Assembly: GCF_036195045.1 (NCBI RefSeq)
Contig: NZ_CP108100.1
Location: 3,286,001 to 3,350,000, forward strand
From: Streptomyces sp. NBC_00236
GTDB taxonomy: Bacteria > Actinomycetota > Actinomycetes > Streptomycetales > Streptomycetaceae
Direction of reading: 5' to 3'
DNA length: 64,000 nt
Shown here: positions 8,177 to 17,160 of the stretch, one piece after another
How positions within the stretch are numbered: position 1 is the stretch's first letter
Layout: each line of letters opens with the position of its first letter
The notes under the pieces: model-generated
Databases searched by the model: none
Told to the model about the DNA's origin: nothing
What the model saw: the letters and a program-made list of their open reading frames with translations, nothing else
Program-made: the position numbers and the translations under genes

Positions 8177-9955
8177 GTGACGAGTACTGCGCCCGAAGCC
8201 CGGCAGGGCCAAGACGCCGGGGAACAGCACGGCCCGGAGCCGACTTCCTGGCAGCAGCGGCTGCGCCGCTTCGGCCATTTCCCGCGCCCCGGTATCGGGT
8301 TGCGGGAGCGGCTGGTTCCGCCGTACACCCGCCCCGGGGGCCAGGTGTGGGCGGTGCTCGCGGTGCCCCCGCCGGTCGCGGAGCGGCTGGTGCGGTGGTC
8401 GGCCTGGGGCGGTCCGCTGCTGGTCGCGGCGGTCGCCGGGGTGCTGCGGTTCTGGAACCTGGGCAGCCCGCACGCGGTGATATTCGATGAGACGTACTAC
8501 GCCAAGGACTCGTGGGCGCTCATCAAGCAGGGCTACGAGGGGTCGTGGCCCAAGGACGTCGACAAGCTGATCCTCAACGACCCGTCGCAGGTGCCGGTCC
8601 CGACCGATCCCGGATATGTGGTGCACCCGCCGGTCGGCAAGTGGATCATCGGGATCGGTGAGCAGCTGTTCGGGTTCACGCCGTTCGGCTGGCGGTTCAT
8701 GGTCGCCGTGCTCGGCACGCTGTCCGTGCTGATGCTGTGCCGGATCGGCCGCAGGCTGTTCCGCTCGACGTTCCTGGGCTGTCTGGCGGGCGCGCTGCTC
8801 GCGGTGGACGGGCTGCACTTCGTGATGAGCCGTACCGCGCTGCTCGACCTGGTGCTGATGTTCTTCGTGCTGGCCTCGTTCGGCTGTCTGCTGATCGACC
8901 GGGACTGGGCCAGGCGCAAGCTCGCCGCCGCGCTGCCCGTCGACGAGGACGGCGTGCTGCGGCCGGACGCCGGGATCGCGGAGGGGCTGCGGCTGGGCTG
9001 GCGCCCGTGGCGGATCGCGGCCGGGATCTCCCTCGGCCTGGCCTTCGCCACCAAGTGGAACGGGCTGTACATCATGGTCGCGTTCGGCCTGATGACCGTG
9101 CTGTGGGACGTGGGCGCGCGGCGGACGGCGGGCGCGGTGCAGCCGTACAAGGCGGTACTGAAGCGGGACCTGGTACCGGCGTTCGTCTCCACGGTGCCGG
9201 TGGCGGTCCTCACGTACCTCGCTTCCTGGACCGGCTGGATCATCCACGACGACCCCGACCGGCACGGCTACTACCGGGACTGGGCGGCGACCGACGGCAA
9301 GGGCGGCAACTGGACCTGGCTGCCGGACTGGCTGCGCAGCCTGTGGCACTACGAGAACCAGGTCTACGACTTCCATGTGAACCTGACGTCCGGTCACACC
9401 TACCAGTCCAATCCGTGGAGCTGGATCGTGCTGGGCCGGCCCGTCTCGTACTTCTACGAGGAGCAGCACGGCTGCACCCGGTCGGCGACCGGCAAGTGCG
9501 CACGCGAGGTGCTGGCGCTCGGAACGCCCCTGCTGTGGTGGGCCGCCTGCTTCGCCCTGCTGTACGTGCTGTGGCGCTGGTTCTTCCGCCGCGACTGGCG
9601 TGCGGGCGCGATCGCCTGCGGCGTGGCCGCGGGATGGGTGCCGTGGTTCCTGTACCAGGAACGCACCATTTTCCTTTTCTACGCGGTCGTGTTCGTGCCG
9701 TTCCTCTGCCTGGCGGTCGCGATGATGATCGGCGCGATGCTGGGCCCGGCGGCGGGCACCGGCGAGAAGCACGAACTGGGCCTGGCCAAGGACGATCCGT
9801 CAGGTGAACGACGCCGGACGCTGGGGGCCGTCGCGGCCGGCGTACTGGTCCTCCTGATCATCTGGAATTTCATTTACTTCTGGCCGCTGTATACGGGGAC
9901 CCCGATTCCGGAGGATTCCTGGCGGGACCGCATGTGGCTGGATACCTGGATTTGA
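8177..9955 (+). CDS. pmt: Dolichyl-phosphate-mannose--protein mannosyltransferase (GT39)
   Basis: Polytopic membrane glycosyltransferase that transfers mannose from polyprenyl-phosphate-mannose to Ser/Thr of exported proteins. It is 592 residues with GTG 8177. The acidic catalytic loop VIFDETYYAKDSW (about residue 105) follows the first membrane helix. About ten further hydrophobic segments are seen, with a large extracytoplasmic loop (about 355-440) between them. In Streptomyces, Pmt modifies lipoproteins and is needed for infection by some phages. It is followed by a hairpin and the PBP gene, probably a separate unit. Confidence 0.93.
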   Translation: MTSTAPEARQGQDAGEQHGPEPTSWQQRLRRFGHFPRPGIGLRERLVPPYTRPGGQVWAVLAVPPPVAERLVRWSAWGGPLLVAAVAGVLRFWNLGSPHAVIFDETYYAKDSWALIKQGYEGSWPKDVDKLILNDPSQVPVPTDPGYVVHPPVGKWIIGIGEQLFGFTPFGWRFMVAVLGTLSVLMLCRIGRRLFRSTFLGCLAGALLAVDGLHFVMSRTALLDLVLMFFVLASFGCLLIDRDWARRKLAAALPVDEDGVLRPDAGIAEGLRLGWRPWRIAAGISLGLAFATKWNGLYIMVAFGLMTVLWDVGARRTAGAVQPYKAVLKRDLVPAFVSTVPVAVLTYLASWTGWIIHDDPDRHGYYRDWAATDGKGGNWTWLPDWLRSLWHYENQVYDFHVNLTSGHTYQSNPWSWIVLGRPVSYFYEEQHGCTRSATGKCAREVLALGTPLLWWAACFALLYVLWRWFFRRDWRAGAIACGVAAGWVPWFLYQERTIFLFYAVVFVPFLCLAVAMMIGAMLGPAAGTGEKHELGLAKDDPSGERRRTLGAVAAGVLVLLIIWNFIYFWPLYTGTPIPEDSWRDRMWLDTWI

Positions 9956-10038
9956 CCGGTCTGTGCATGCTGCACCGGATCGCATTCCGATAACAACCGG
10001 CCCCGCTGTCACGGCAGTCCCGTAAAGTGCCGGGAAAA

Positions 10039-10064
10039 GCCCCCTTGAACGTGTTCAAGGGGGC
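10039..10064. terminator. Perfect 12-bp hairpin between pmt and PBP gene
   Basis: GCCCCCTTGAAC (10039-10050) and GTTCAAGGGGGC (10053-10064) pair perfectly with a 2-nt gap, so a 4-nt loop is likely in practice. There is no T-tract, which is usual in Streptomyces. It lies 84 bp after the pmt stop and 25 bp before the PBP start. It could terminate pmt or act in the 5' leader of the PBP gene. Confidence 0.65.
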
Positions 10065-10088
10065 CTCCTGGGGAGGGGGACTGCAGGG

Positions 10089-11744
10089 ATGCGCAGTGGA
10101 GTGAAGGTGGCCGTGGTCGGCGGGGTGTTCGCCGTCGTGGTCGGCGGCGTCGGGTACGGGGCGTACAACGTCCTGGACGGGCTCGGCAACAGCGGGGTCG
10201 GGGGCGGTTCGGACACCAAGGCCACGTCCACCGAGGTGAAGACGGGCCCGGTCACCGAGGAGGAGATCGCCGAGACGTCGAAGGCGTTCCTCGCCGCATG
10301 GGCGAAGGGCGACGCGGCCGTCGCGGCCGAACTCACCAACAACAAGGGCGATGCCGAGCCCGCACTGGCCGGCTACAGCGCGTCCGCCCATGTCACCCGG
10401 GCCCTGATCACGCCGGGCCCGGCGACCGGCTCGAAGGTGCCGTACACGGTCAAGGCGACGGTCTCCTACGAGGGCAGGACGAAGCCCTGGACGTACGCCT
10501 CCGAGCTCACCGTCGTACGCGGTCTGACCACGGGCCGCCCGCTCGTCGACTGGGTTCCCTCCGTGATCCATCCGGAGCTGGGCAAGGGCGAGTCGCTGGA
10601 GACCGGCGAGTCGAAGACCGCGTCGATCGAGGCCGTAGACCGCAACGGCAACGTGCTCACCAAGGAGAAGTACCCGTCGCTGGGCGGCATTCTGGACGAG
10701 CTGCGCAAGAAGTACGGCCAGAAGGCCGGCGGCACCACGGGCATCGAGACGTGGATCAACAGCGCGAACGCCGACGGCGTGGACAAGACGCTGCTGACCC
10801 TGGTCAAGGGGAAGCCGGGCCGGCTGAGGACGACGCTGGACGCGGGGATCCAGGCGGCGGCCGAGAGCGCCGTGAAGAAGTACGCCGAATCGTCCGTGGC
10901 GGCCGTCGAACCGTCGACCGGTGCAATACGTGCCATCGCCAACAACCGGGCGGACGGCTACGACGCGGCGCGGAAGGCCTCGGTGGCACCCGGCTCGACG
11001 ATGAAGATCGTGACAGCCGCGATGATCATCCAGAACGGTCTCGGCAGCGCCGACTCTCCGGTCGAGTGTCCGTCCTCCCTGACGTGGATGGGCGTGCCCT
11101 TCCACAACCTGAACAACTTCGACATGTCGAACCCCACGTTGAAGACAGCTTTCGCCCGGTCCTGCAACACCGCGTTCATCAAGCCGATCAAGCCGCTGGA
11201 CGACAAGGACAAGGCCGACACGGCGCTCGGCGACGAGGCCTCGCGGTACTTCGGGATCGGTCAGAACTGGCAGACGGGCATCGTCACGGTCGACGGCTCG
11301 GTGCCGCCCTCGCAGGGCGCGGAGACGGCTGCGTCGTTCATCGGCCAGGGCAAGGTCCAGATGAACCCGCTGAACATGGCGTCCATCACCGCCACCGCCG
11401 TCAACGGCCAGTTCCTCCAGCCCTACATCGTCCCGAGGGACCTGGACAACCGGAAGTTCGCCGTCGCGAGCCGGCTGCCGGGCGGGGTGTCGGCGCAGCT
11501 GAAGGAGATGCTGCACTACACGGCAACCTGGAACCAGGGCACGGCGACCGCCGCGATGGCGGGCGTGAGCGAAAACAAGGGCGGCAAGACGGGCTCGGCG
11601 GAGATCGACGGTCACGCCACGTCCGACAGCTGGTTCACCGGCTTCAGCAACGACCTGGCGGCGGCGGCCCTCGTCCAGTCCGGCGGCCACGGCGGGGACG
11701 CGGCCGGCCCGATCGTCGCCGCGGTCCTGCGCGCGGGGCAGTGA
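10089..11744 (+). CDS. Class B penicillin-binding protein (transpeptidase)
   Basis: Bitopic peptidoglycan DD-transpeptidase of 551 residues. The N-terminal hydrophobic anchor spans residues 5-27. An NTF2-like MecA_N domain follows (about 50-165), then a dimerisation-like segment and the penicillin-binding domain (about 255-548). The active-site SxxK is S303-T-M-K306, the SxN motif is SCN, and KTG appears as GKTGSAE near residue 500. The start is ATG 10089 after GGGGAGGGGG. MecA_N-type PBPs in Streptomyces are numerous and often linked to sporulation or stress. Confidence 0.92.
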   Translation: MRSGVKVAVVGGVFAVVVGGVGYGAYNVLDGLGNSGVGGGSDTKATSTEVKTGPVTEEEIAETSKAFLAAWAKGDAAVAAELTNNKGDAEPALAGYSASAHVTRALITPGPATGSKVPYTVKATVSYEGRTKPWTYASELTVVRGLTTGRPLVDWVPSVIHPELGKGESLETGESKTASIEAVDRNGNVLTKEKYPSLGGILDELRKKYGQKAGGTTGIETWINSANADGVDKTLLTLVKGKPGRLRTTLDAGIQAAAESAVKKYAESSVAAVEPSTGAIRAIANNRADGYDAARKASVAPGSTMKIVTAAMIIQNGLGSADSPVECPSSLTWMGVPFHNLNNFDMSNPTLKTAFARSCNTAFIKPIKPLDDKDKADTALGDEASRYFGIGQNWQTGIVTVDGSVPPSQGAETAASFIGQGKVQMNPLNMASITATAVNGQFLQPYIVPRDLDNRKFAVASRLPGGVSAQLKEMLHYTATWNQGTATAAMAGVSENKGGKTGSAEIDGHATSDSWFTGFSNDLAAAALVQSGGHGGDAAGPIVAAVLRAGQ

Positions 11745-11778
11745 ACGTACCGACCGACACACCGGGAGAAGACGCACC

Positions 11779-12546
11779 ATGATCGCCGGACTGTCCCTGC
11801 TGCTCGTCGTGGCCGCCCTCGTCGCCGTAGGCGCGGTCGCCCGGCAGCTCCACCGCTACCCGGGAGGCCTGAAGTTCGCGTTCGGCGGCGCGTACGCCGC
11901 CGCGCGCCACGACCTCGACACGGCGCGGAACACACTGCGCACCCTGGAACACGCGGCCCGGTGGGAGCTGTCCGGCGCGCAGAACGCCGCCCGGAAGGCC
12001 GAGTCCGGCCTCCGGCGCGAGGTGCGCAGGGCCGAGGAGGAGCTCGCGTACCTGCGCGAGCCGGGCCGCGGGGGGTACCGGAGCGAGATCAGGGACCTCA
12101 GCCTCTACGAGCACGTCCTCGTGGCGAGCGGCACCGACGACTGGAGCGGAGACCTCCAGTTGCCGCTGCACGAGACGTCCATCCGCGCCGACCACTCCGC
12201 GTGGGAGTCCCACGTCTACCTGACCGGCCCGGACGGACGCCGGCACCTGCTGAGCTACCCGCACACGGAGCTCGGTGAGGAGTACGTCCGCAGGTTCGTC
12301 CTCGACGTCCAGAACGCCATCGCCGCGGACAGGACCTTCCAGCGGGACCGGCCGAGGCTCATCCGTGAGGCCGGGGCCGAGCTGCGGCGCCTGCGGGGCA
12401 GCGCCACCGGACCGAGCGAGGAGGCACGCAGGCTCGAAGAGGTCACGGCCCGTCAGAGCGGCGACCCCCGTATCCCCCGGGCCCGCCAGGAACTCGACGC
12501 GGCCCACGCACGCTGGCAGGCTCTCACCGGCCGCCGCCCCCGCTGA
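11779..12546 (+). CDS. Membrane-anchored coiled-coil protein of unknown function
   Basis: Protein of 255 residues with one N-terminal transmembrane helix (LSLLLVVAALVAVGAVA). A charged region of about residues 45-90, rich in Ala, Arg and Glu, is predicted coiled coil. A middle globular part (about 95-190) contains SHVYLTGPDGRRHLLSYP. A second charged helical tail follows. No enzyme motif is seen. It starts 32 bp after the PBP stop with a GGGAGAAG site and may be co-transcribed with it. Confidence 0.75.
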   Translation: MIAGLSLLLVVAALVAVGAVARQLHRYPGGLKFAFGGAYAAARHDLDTARNTLRTLEHAARWELSGAQNAARKAESGLRREVRRAEEELAYLREPGRGGYRSEIRDLSLYEHVLVASGTDDWSGDLQLPLHETSIRADHSAWESHVYLTGPDGRRHLLSYPHTELGEEYVRRFVLDVQNAIAADRTFQRDRPRLIREAGAELRRLRGSATGPSEEARRLEEVTARQSGDPRIPRARQELDAAHARWQALTGRRPR

Positions 12547-12565
12547 ACGGAATACCGGGTACCAC

Positions 12566-13417
12566 GTGACACCGCTCGTCGCCATGGCCGTCCTGACGGC
12601 CGCTTTCACCCACGCCGGCTGGAACGCCATCGCGCATGCGATCAAGGACCAGTTGCTCTCCTTCACCCTGATCTCCGGGGGCGGCGTGCTGATCGGCGCA
12701 GCCGCCGCCTGCTTCGTCCCGTTCCCGGCCGCGGAGGCCTGGCCGTACCTGATCGTGTCCGCCGCCCTGCACGTGGCGTACATGCTGCTGCTGATGCGGT
12801 CGTTCACGCTCGGCGACTTCGGCCAGATGTATCCGATCGCGCGCGGCACTGCGCCGCTCGTGGTCACCGTCCTGGCCGCCGTCTTCGTGGGCGAGCGCCC
12901 GGACGGCTGGGCCACGGCAGGGGTCGCGGTCGCCTCGGCGGGACTGGTCGGGCTGGCCCTCTGGGGCATCCGCGGCTCCGGCAAGCGCCCCCAGTGGCCC
13001 GCGATCCTGGCCGCGCTCGCCACGGGCCTGGCCATCGCCGGATACACCACGGTCGACGGCGTCGGCGTGCGCGCCTCGGGCAGTTCGCTCGGGTACGTCG
13101 CCTGGCTGATGATCCTCGAAGGCATCGCCATCCCCCTCTACGCCCTCTGCCGGCGCCGCTCCGCCCTCCCGGCCCAGCTCCGCCCGTACGCGGTACGGGG
13201 CCTGCTGGGCGCGGCCCTGTCGGTGACGGCGTACGGACTCGTCCTGTGGGCGCAGACCCGTGCGGCACTCGCCCCGGTGGCGGCGCTGCGTGAGTCGTCG
13301 ATCATCGTCGGCGCGGCGATCGGCGCGGTGTTCTTCAAGGAACGCTTCGGCGCCCCGCGCATCGCGGCGGCCGGGCTGATGGTGGTGGGGATCGGGCTGA
13401 TGCTGCACACGAGTTGA
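12566..13417 (+). CDS. DMT superfamily transporter (EamA-type)
   Basis: Integral membrane protein of 283 residues with ten hydrophobic helices in two related halves, the EamA arrangement. GTG 12566 lies 19 bp after the preceding stop. HAGWNAIAH in helix 1 and YPIARGTAPLVVT in the first half are typical of DMT exporters. The substrate cannot be predicted. The second half contains ALAPVAALRESSIIVGAAIG, the usual inner motif. Confidence 0.85.
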   Translation: MTPLVAMAVLTAAFTHAGWNAIAHAIKDQLLSFTLISGGGVLIGAAAACFVPFPAAEAWPYLIVSAALHVAYMLLLMRSFTLGDFGQMYPIARGTAPLVVTVLAAVFVGERPDGWATAGVAVASAGLVGLALWGIRGSGKRPQWPAILAALATGLAIAGYTTVDGVGVRASGSSLGYVAWLMILEGIAIPLYALCRRRSALPAQLRPYAVRGLLGAALSVTAYGLVLWAQTRAALAPVAALRESSIIVGAAIGAVFFKERFGAPRIAAAGLMVVGIGLMLHTS

Positions 13418-13591
13418 GCGCGTCCGGCCCCTCGCCGACCACGTACCGGCCGCCGGCCCACCGCGTTCCGGGCAACTCCCCGCAGGTCACCTGCCCTTCC
13501 CGTCGGCGCCCCGCCCAGGGCGGACAACTCCGGCCCGGGCGCCCGTCGTTCACCAACTATTGACACGCTCTTGTCAGGAGCGGAACACTCC
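13418..13591 (+). promoter_or_regulatory. Intergenic promoter region before DUF1996 gene
   Basis: A -35-like TTGACA lies at 13560-13565 and a weak -10 candidate AACACT at 13584-13589 with an 18-bp gap. The palindromic operator at 13592 would then overlap the transcription start, a normal repression geometry. Confidence 0.4.
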
Positions 13592-13617
13592 GAGTTGGGA
13601 GAGCGCTCTCCCAACTC
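13592..13617. promoter_or_regulatory. LacI-family operator candidate, 26-bp perfect palindrome
   Basis: Left arm GAGTTGGGAGAGC (13592-13604) is the exact reverse complement of 13605-13617. The GAGAGCGCTCTC centre with a CG core is the usual design of LacI/GalR-family boxes controlling sugar-degradation genes in Streptomyces. The same 14-bp core recurs at 14808. Confidence 0.75.
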
Positions 13618-13651
13618 CATGCACACCCCCACGACGCAGCAGGAGGTCTCC

Positions 13652-14761
13652 ATGCCCCGGAGGTCGAGAACCCTCACCGGACTGCTCTTGTTCACCTCGC
13701 TGACCCTGACCACGGCAGGGATCGCCGGTATCGCGGCGACAGCGAACGCCTCTCCCGAGACGCCGGCCGCGGCGGCGGGCGCGCACGCGGAACACGCCGC
13801 GTACTCCATGCCGGGCATGCCCGGCATGCCCGCGTCCACCCGGGCCTCCGGCGACGATCCGGACGGGGACGGCTACATCATGGCCGACCCGCCCGTCACC
13901 GGGGTCACCCCCTCGACGAAGGTCCCGCCGCCGGCGTACTTCCACGAGTTCCAGGCCAAGTGCGCCCCGACGCACACCGCCCCGGACGACCCGATCGTCT
14001 ACCCGGGGCAGCCCGGAAAGTCCCACGACCACACGTTCATGGGCAACACCACCACGAACGCGAACACCACCACCGCCTCACTGGAGACGGGTGACACCAC
14101 CTGTCTGGCACCCGGCGACAAGTCCGGTTACTGGATGCCGAGTCTGTTCGACGGGGACACGAAGATCCTCCCCGAAGGCGTCCAGACCATCTACTACAAG
14201 TCGGGCGTCACCGACTACACCAGCGTGCGGCCCTTCCCCCGGGGGCTGCGGTACGTCGTCGGCAGCCCGATGCAGACCCAGGAGGAGTTCAAGAACCTCA
14301 AGGGCACCGTCGAGGGCTGGGAGTGCGGCGACAGCTTCAAGAACTACGACTTCCCGGCGACCTGCCCCGACCGTCGGGACGTCCAGCTCAACCTGCGCCT
14401 CCAGGCCCCCAGTTGCTGGGACGGCATCCACCTGGACACGCCCGACCACAAGAGCCACATGGCGTATCCGGTGGCGGGGGGCGCCAACTACAACTCGTGC
14501 CCGGCCGACCACCCCGTCGCCCTGCCGATGATCGAGTTCAAGATGGCCTGGCCGGTCAACGGTGACATGTCGCAGGTGAGACTGGCGAGCGGCGCCGGAT
14601 TCTCCTTCCACTACGACTTCATGAACGGCTGGGACGCCGCCACGCTCGACGCGATGGTCACCCACTGCGTCAAGGGCGGCCTGCAGTGCGACCCGCGCGG
14701 CTACGACGAGAACCACCCCGGCCAGGGTGCCGTGCTCGACCAGAACTACGAACTGCCGTAG
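13652..14761 (+). CDS. Secreted DUF1996 domain protein
   Basis: Exported protein of 369 residues. ATG 13652 is placed 5 nt after AGGAGG (13641-13646). The signal peptide is MPRRSRTLTGLLLFTSL and continues to about residue 33 (ANA). DUF1996 covers about residues 85-360: YFHEFQAKCAPTHT, PGKSHDHTFMGN (conserved HDH), CWDGIHLDTPDHKSHMAYP (CWDG, HMAYP) and MDFMNGWD-like features. The family occurs in fungi and actinomycetes and is usually linked to polysaccharide metabolism, without a proven reaction. A GMPGMP-rich linker follows the signal. The shared operator links it to the downstream glycoside hydrolase. Confidence 0.88.
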   Translation: MPRRSRTLTGLLLFTSLTLTTAGIAGIAATANASPETPAAAAGAHAEHAAYSMPGMPGMPASTRASGDDPDGDGYIMADPPVTGVTPSTKVPPPAYFHEFQAKCAPTHTAPDDPIVYPGQPGKSHDHTFMGNTTTNANTTTASLETGDTTCLAPGDKSGYWMPSLFDGDTKILPEGVQTIYYKSGVTDYTSVRPFPRGLRYVVGSPMQTQEEFKNLKGTVEGWECGDSFKNYDFPATCPDRRDVQLNLRLQAPSCWDGIHLDTPDHKSHMAYPVAGGANYNSCPADHPVALPMIEFKMAWPVNGDMSQVRLASGAGFSFHYDFMNGWDAATLDAMVTHCVKGGLQCDPRGYDENHPGQGAVLDQNYELP

Positions 14762-14778
14762 TCCGTACACCCCCACCG

Positions 14779-14806
14779 GACGCGGGGCCCTTTTTTCGGG
14801 CCGTCC
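14779..14806 (+). terminator. Terminator after DUF1996 gene
   Basis: The GGAC...GTCC outer pairs and GGCCC/GGGCC inner pairs surround a T-rich loop (six Ts at 14791-14796), immediately after the stop at 14761 and just before the second operator. Confidence 0.6.
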
Positions 14807-14807
14807 C

Positions 14808-14821
14808 GGAGAGCGCTCTCC
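14808..14821. promoter_or_regulatory. Second LacI-type operator (same core)
   Basis: GGAGAGCGCTCTCC, a perfect 14-bp palindrome identical to the centre of the 13592 site. It lies 44 bp before the glycoside hydrolase start, so both secreted genes probably answer to one repressor. No LacI gene is in the window. Confidence 0.7.
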
Positions 14822-14865
14822 AAGATCGCGCGCGTCACTCACCCCCCACCCGCAAGGAGCATGAC

Positions 14866-16623
14866 ATGCACCGTCCCCCCACCCGCAGGGTCAAACGCCT
14901 GGTGGCACCACTGGCGCCGGCAGCCCTGCTCGGCGGCGGTCTGCTCGCCGTCCAGGCACCCGCGGCCCAGGCGGCCGGCACCGTCGTGAAGGTCACCGGC
15001 TCGCAGGGCGCCTGGCAGCTGACCGTGGACGGTTCGCCGTACACGGTCAAGGGCCTCACCTGGGGTCCCTCGGTCGCCGACGCGCAGAAGTACCTGCCCG
15101 ACGTGAAGTCCATGGGCGTCAACACCATCCGCACCTGGGGCACCGACGCCACCAGCAAACCGCTCTTCGACACGGCGGCGGCCAACGGCATCAAGGTGAT
15201 CGCCGGCTTCTGGCTCCAGCCCGGCGGCGGCCCCGGCAGCGGTGGCTGCGTCGACTACCTGACGGACACGCAGTACAAGAACGACATGCTCGCCGAGTTC
15301 CCCCAGTGGGTCGACACCTACAAGGACAACCCCGGTGTACTCATGTGGAACGTCGGCAACGAGTCGACGCTCGGCCTCCAGAACTGTTACGGCGGCGACG
15401 AACTGGAGGCCCAGCGCAACGCGTACACCACCTTCGTCAACGACATCGCGAAGAAGATCCACGAGGTCGACCCCGACCACCCGGTGACCTCGACCGACGC
15501 CTGGACCGGCGCCTGGCCCTACTACAAGAAGAACGCCCCGGACCTCGACCTGTACGCGGTCAACGCCTACAACGCGGTCTGCGACATCAAGTCCGACTGG
15601 GAGCAGGGCGGTTACGACAAGCCCTACATCGTCACCGAGACGGGCCCGGCCGGTGAGTGGGAGGTCGACGACGACGCGAACGGCGTCCCGGCCGAGCCCA
15701 CCGATGTGGCCAAGGGCGAGGGGTACGAGAAGGCGTGGGGCTGCGTCACCGGGCACACCGGGGTCGCGCTCGGCGCCACGATGTTCCACTACGGCGTCGA
15801 GAACGACTTCGGCGGCGTGTGGTTCAACCTGCTGCCCGGCGGCGAGAAGCGTCTTTCGTACTACGCCGTGAAGAAGGCGTACGGCGCCGACACCTCGGGC
15901 GACAACACCCCGCCGGTGATCACGGACATGGCGGTGGAGGGTGCCACCACCGGCGTCCCCACCGGCAGCGACATGAGGATCAGCACGCGCACCAGTGACC
16001 CGGACGGCGACGCGATCACCTACCAGGTCCTCTTCAGCAGCAACTACATCGACCAGAACAAGGCGCTGGTCCCCGCCGAGACCAAGGACAACGGTGACGG
16101 CACGCTGACCGCGAAGGCGCCGAGCAGGACCGGTGTCTACAAGGCCTATGTGAAGGCCACGGACGGCAAGGGCAACGTGGGCATCGAGACGAAGTCGGTC
16201 AAGGTGATCCCACCGAAGGTGGACGGGACGAACGTGTCCCAGGGCAAGGCGGCCACCGCGTCCACCTTCCAGACCGACCCGACGGGCGGCTGCCCGTGCG
16301 GTGCGGCCAACGCGGTGGACGGGAAGTTCGACACCCGCTGGGCCAGTGACTGGAGCGACCCGCAGTGGGTCCAGGTCGACCTCGGCGCCTCGACGACGTT
16401 CAAGCACGTCCAGCTCGCCTGGGACCCGGCGTTCGGCAAGGCGTACGACATCCAGACGTCCGAGGACGGTCAGAACTGGACGACGGTGAAGTCGGTGACC
16501 GACGGGAACGGCGACATCGACGACATCGACGTCAACGGCACCGGCCGCTACGTGCGGATCAACGGCACGGCCCGCGGCTCCGGTTACGGCTACTCGCTGT
16601 ACGAGTTCGGCGTCTACAACTGA
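14866..16623 (+). CDS. Secreted glycoside hydrolase (GH-A clan TIM barrel) with C-terminal discoidin domain
   Basis: Exported polysaccharide hydrolase of 585 residues. ATG 14866 follows AAGGAG by 6 nt. The signal peptide runs to about residue 38 (AQAA). The TIM-barrel catalytic domain (about 40-345) shows GVNTIRTWG, the acid/base in WNVGNES (Glu166) and the nucleophile in VTETGPAGEW (Glu258), the two-glutamate pattern of clan GH-A retaining enzymes. An Ig-like module follows (about 350-445). A discoidin/F5-8C carbohydrate-binding domain fills about 455-585, with ANAVDGKFDTRWASDW. It resembles GH2/GH5-type beta-glucan or mannan hydrolases, and the exact substrate is not readable. Confidence 0.9.
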   Translation: MHRPPTRRVKRLVAPLAPAALLGGGLLAVQAPAAQAAGTVVKVTGSQGAWQLTVDGSPYTVKGLTWGPSVADAQKYLPDVKSMGVNTIRTWGTDATSKPLFDTAAANGIKVIAGFWLQPGGGPGSGGCVDYLTDTQYKNDMLAEFPQWVDTYKDNPGVLMWNVGNESTLGLQNCYGGDELEAQRNAYTTFVNDIAKKIHEVDPDHPVTSTDAWTGAWPYYKKNAPDLDLYAVNAYNAVCDIKSDWEQGGYDKPYIVTETGPAGEWEVDDDANGVPAEPTDVAKGEGYEKAWGCVTGHTGVALGATMFHYGVENDFGGVWFNLLPGGEKRLSYYAVKKAYGADTSGDNTPPVITDMAVEGATTGVPTGSDMRISTRTSDPDGDAITYQVLFSSNYIDQNKALVPAETKDNGDGTLTAKAPSRTGVYKAYVKATDGKGNVGIETKSVKVIPPKVDGTNVSQGKAATASTFQTDPTGGCPCGAANAVDGKFDTRWASDWSDPQWVQVDLGASTTFKHVQLAWDPAFGKAYDIQTSEDGQNWTTVKSVTDGNGDIDDIDVNGTGRYVRINGTARGSGYGYSLYEFGVYN

Positions 16624-16639
16624 CGGGAGGCGGACACTC

Positions 16640-17089
16640 ATGAGGGTCACTCGCCTCGACCGGGCTCAGCCGTATGCGCTCAGCATGTTCCGGTTCGTCG
16701 TCGGGCTGCTCCTCACCTGCCACGGAGCCGCGTCGCTCTTCGGCGTGCTCGGCAGGCCGATGCTCTCCGCCGACAGCTGGCCGGGGTGGTACGCGGCCGT
16801 CACCAGGCCGGCCGGCGGCATCCTGGTGGCGCTCGGCCGCGGTACGAGAACGGCCGCGTTCCTGGGCTCCGGCTCCATGCCGTTCGCGTACTTCGATGTG
16901 CACCAGCAGGCAGGCCTGCTGCCGATGCAGAACGGCGGCGAGGCGGCGGTCCTCTTCTGCTGGACGCTGCTCCTGCTCGTGTTCACCGGTCCGGGCGTGC
17001 CGGCCGTGGACCGGCTGCCCCTCTTCCGCGGAGCCACCCGGGAGAGTACGCGGCCACAGCGGGAACAGCACCCGGGTGCGCCCGCCTGA
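16640..17089 (+). CDS. DoxX family membrane protein
   Basis: Small integral membrane protein of 149 residues with four hydrophobic helices. RFVVGLLLTCHGAASLFG (first helix) and the position of the conserved Arg fit DoxX. Members of the family are linked to quinone or thiosulfate redox reactions, but no role can be assigned here. ATG 16640 follows GGGAGG. It starts 16 bp after the glycoside hydrolase stop, so it is probably on the same message. The C-terminal 25 residues are charged. Confidence 0.82.
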   Translation: MRVTRLDRAQPYALSMFRFVVGLLLTCHGAASLFGVLGRPMLSADSWPGWYAAVTRPAGGILVALGRGTRTAAFLGSGSMPFAYFDVHQQAGLLPMQNGGEAAVLFCWTLLLLVFTGPGVPAVDRLPLFRGATRESTRPQREQHPGAPA

Positions 17090-17112
17090 GGGGACGGACG
17101 CGCCCACACCGA

Positions 17113-17147
17113 CCGGCCTCCCGGGACTGCCCCCGGGGGGGCCGGCC
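17113..17147. terminator. Imperfect GC hairpin between convergent genes
   Basis: CCGGCC and CCGGG segments at 17113-17125 pair with CCCGG and GGCCGG segments at 17131-17147. It sits between the converging DoxX and CU044_5270 genes and could stop both. Confidence 0.45.
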
Positions 17148-17160
17148 GGCGTTCCGGGGA

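Noticed and set aside
14839..16650. Long open frame opposite the glycoside hydrolase
   Set aside because: Shadow of the hydrolase gene; its translation is Val/Arg/Gly-rich without any recognisable fold.
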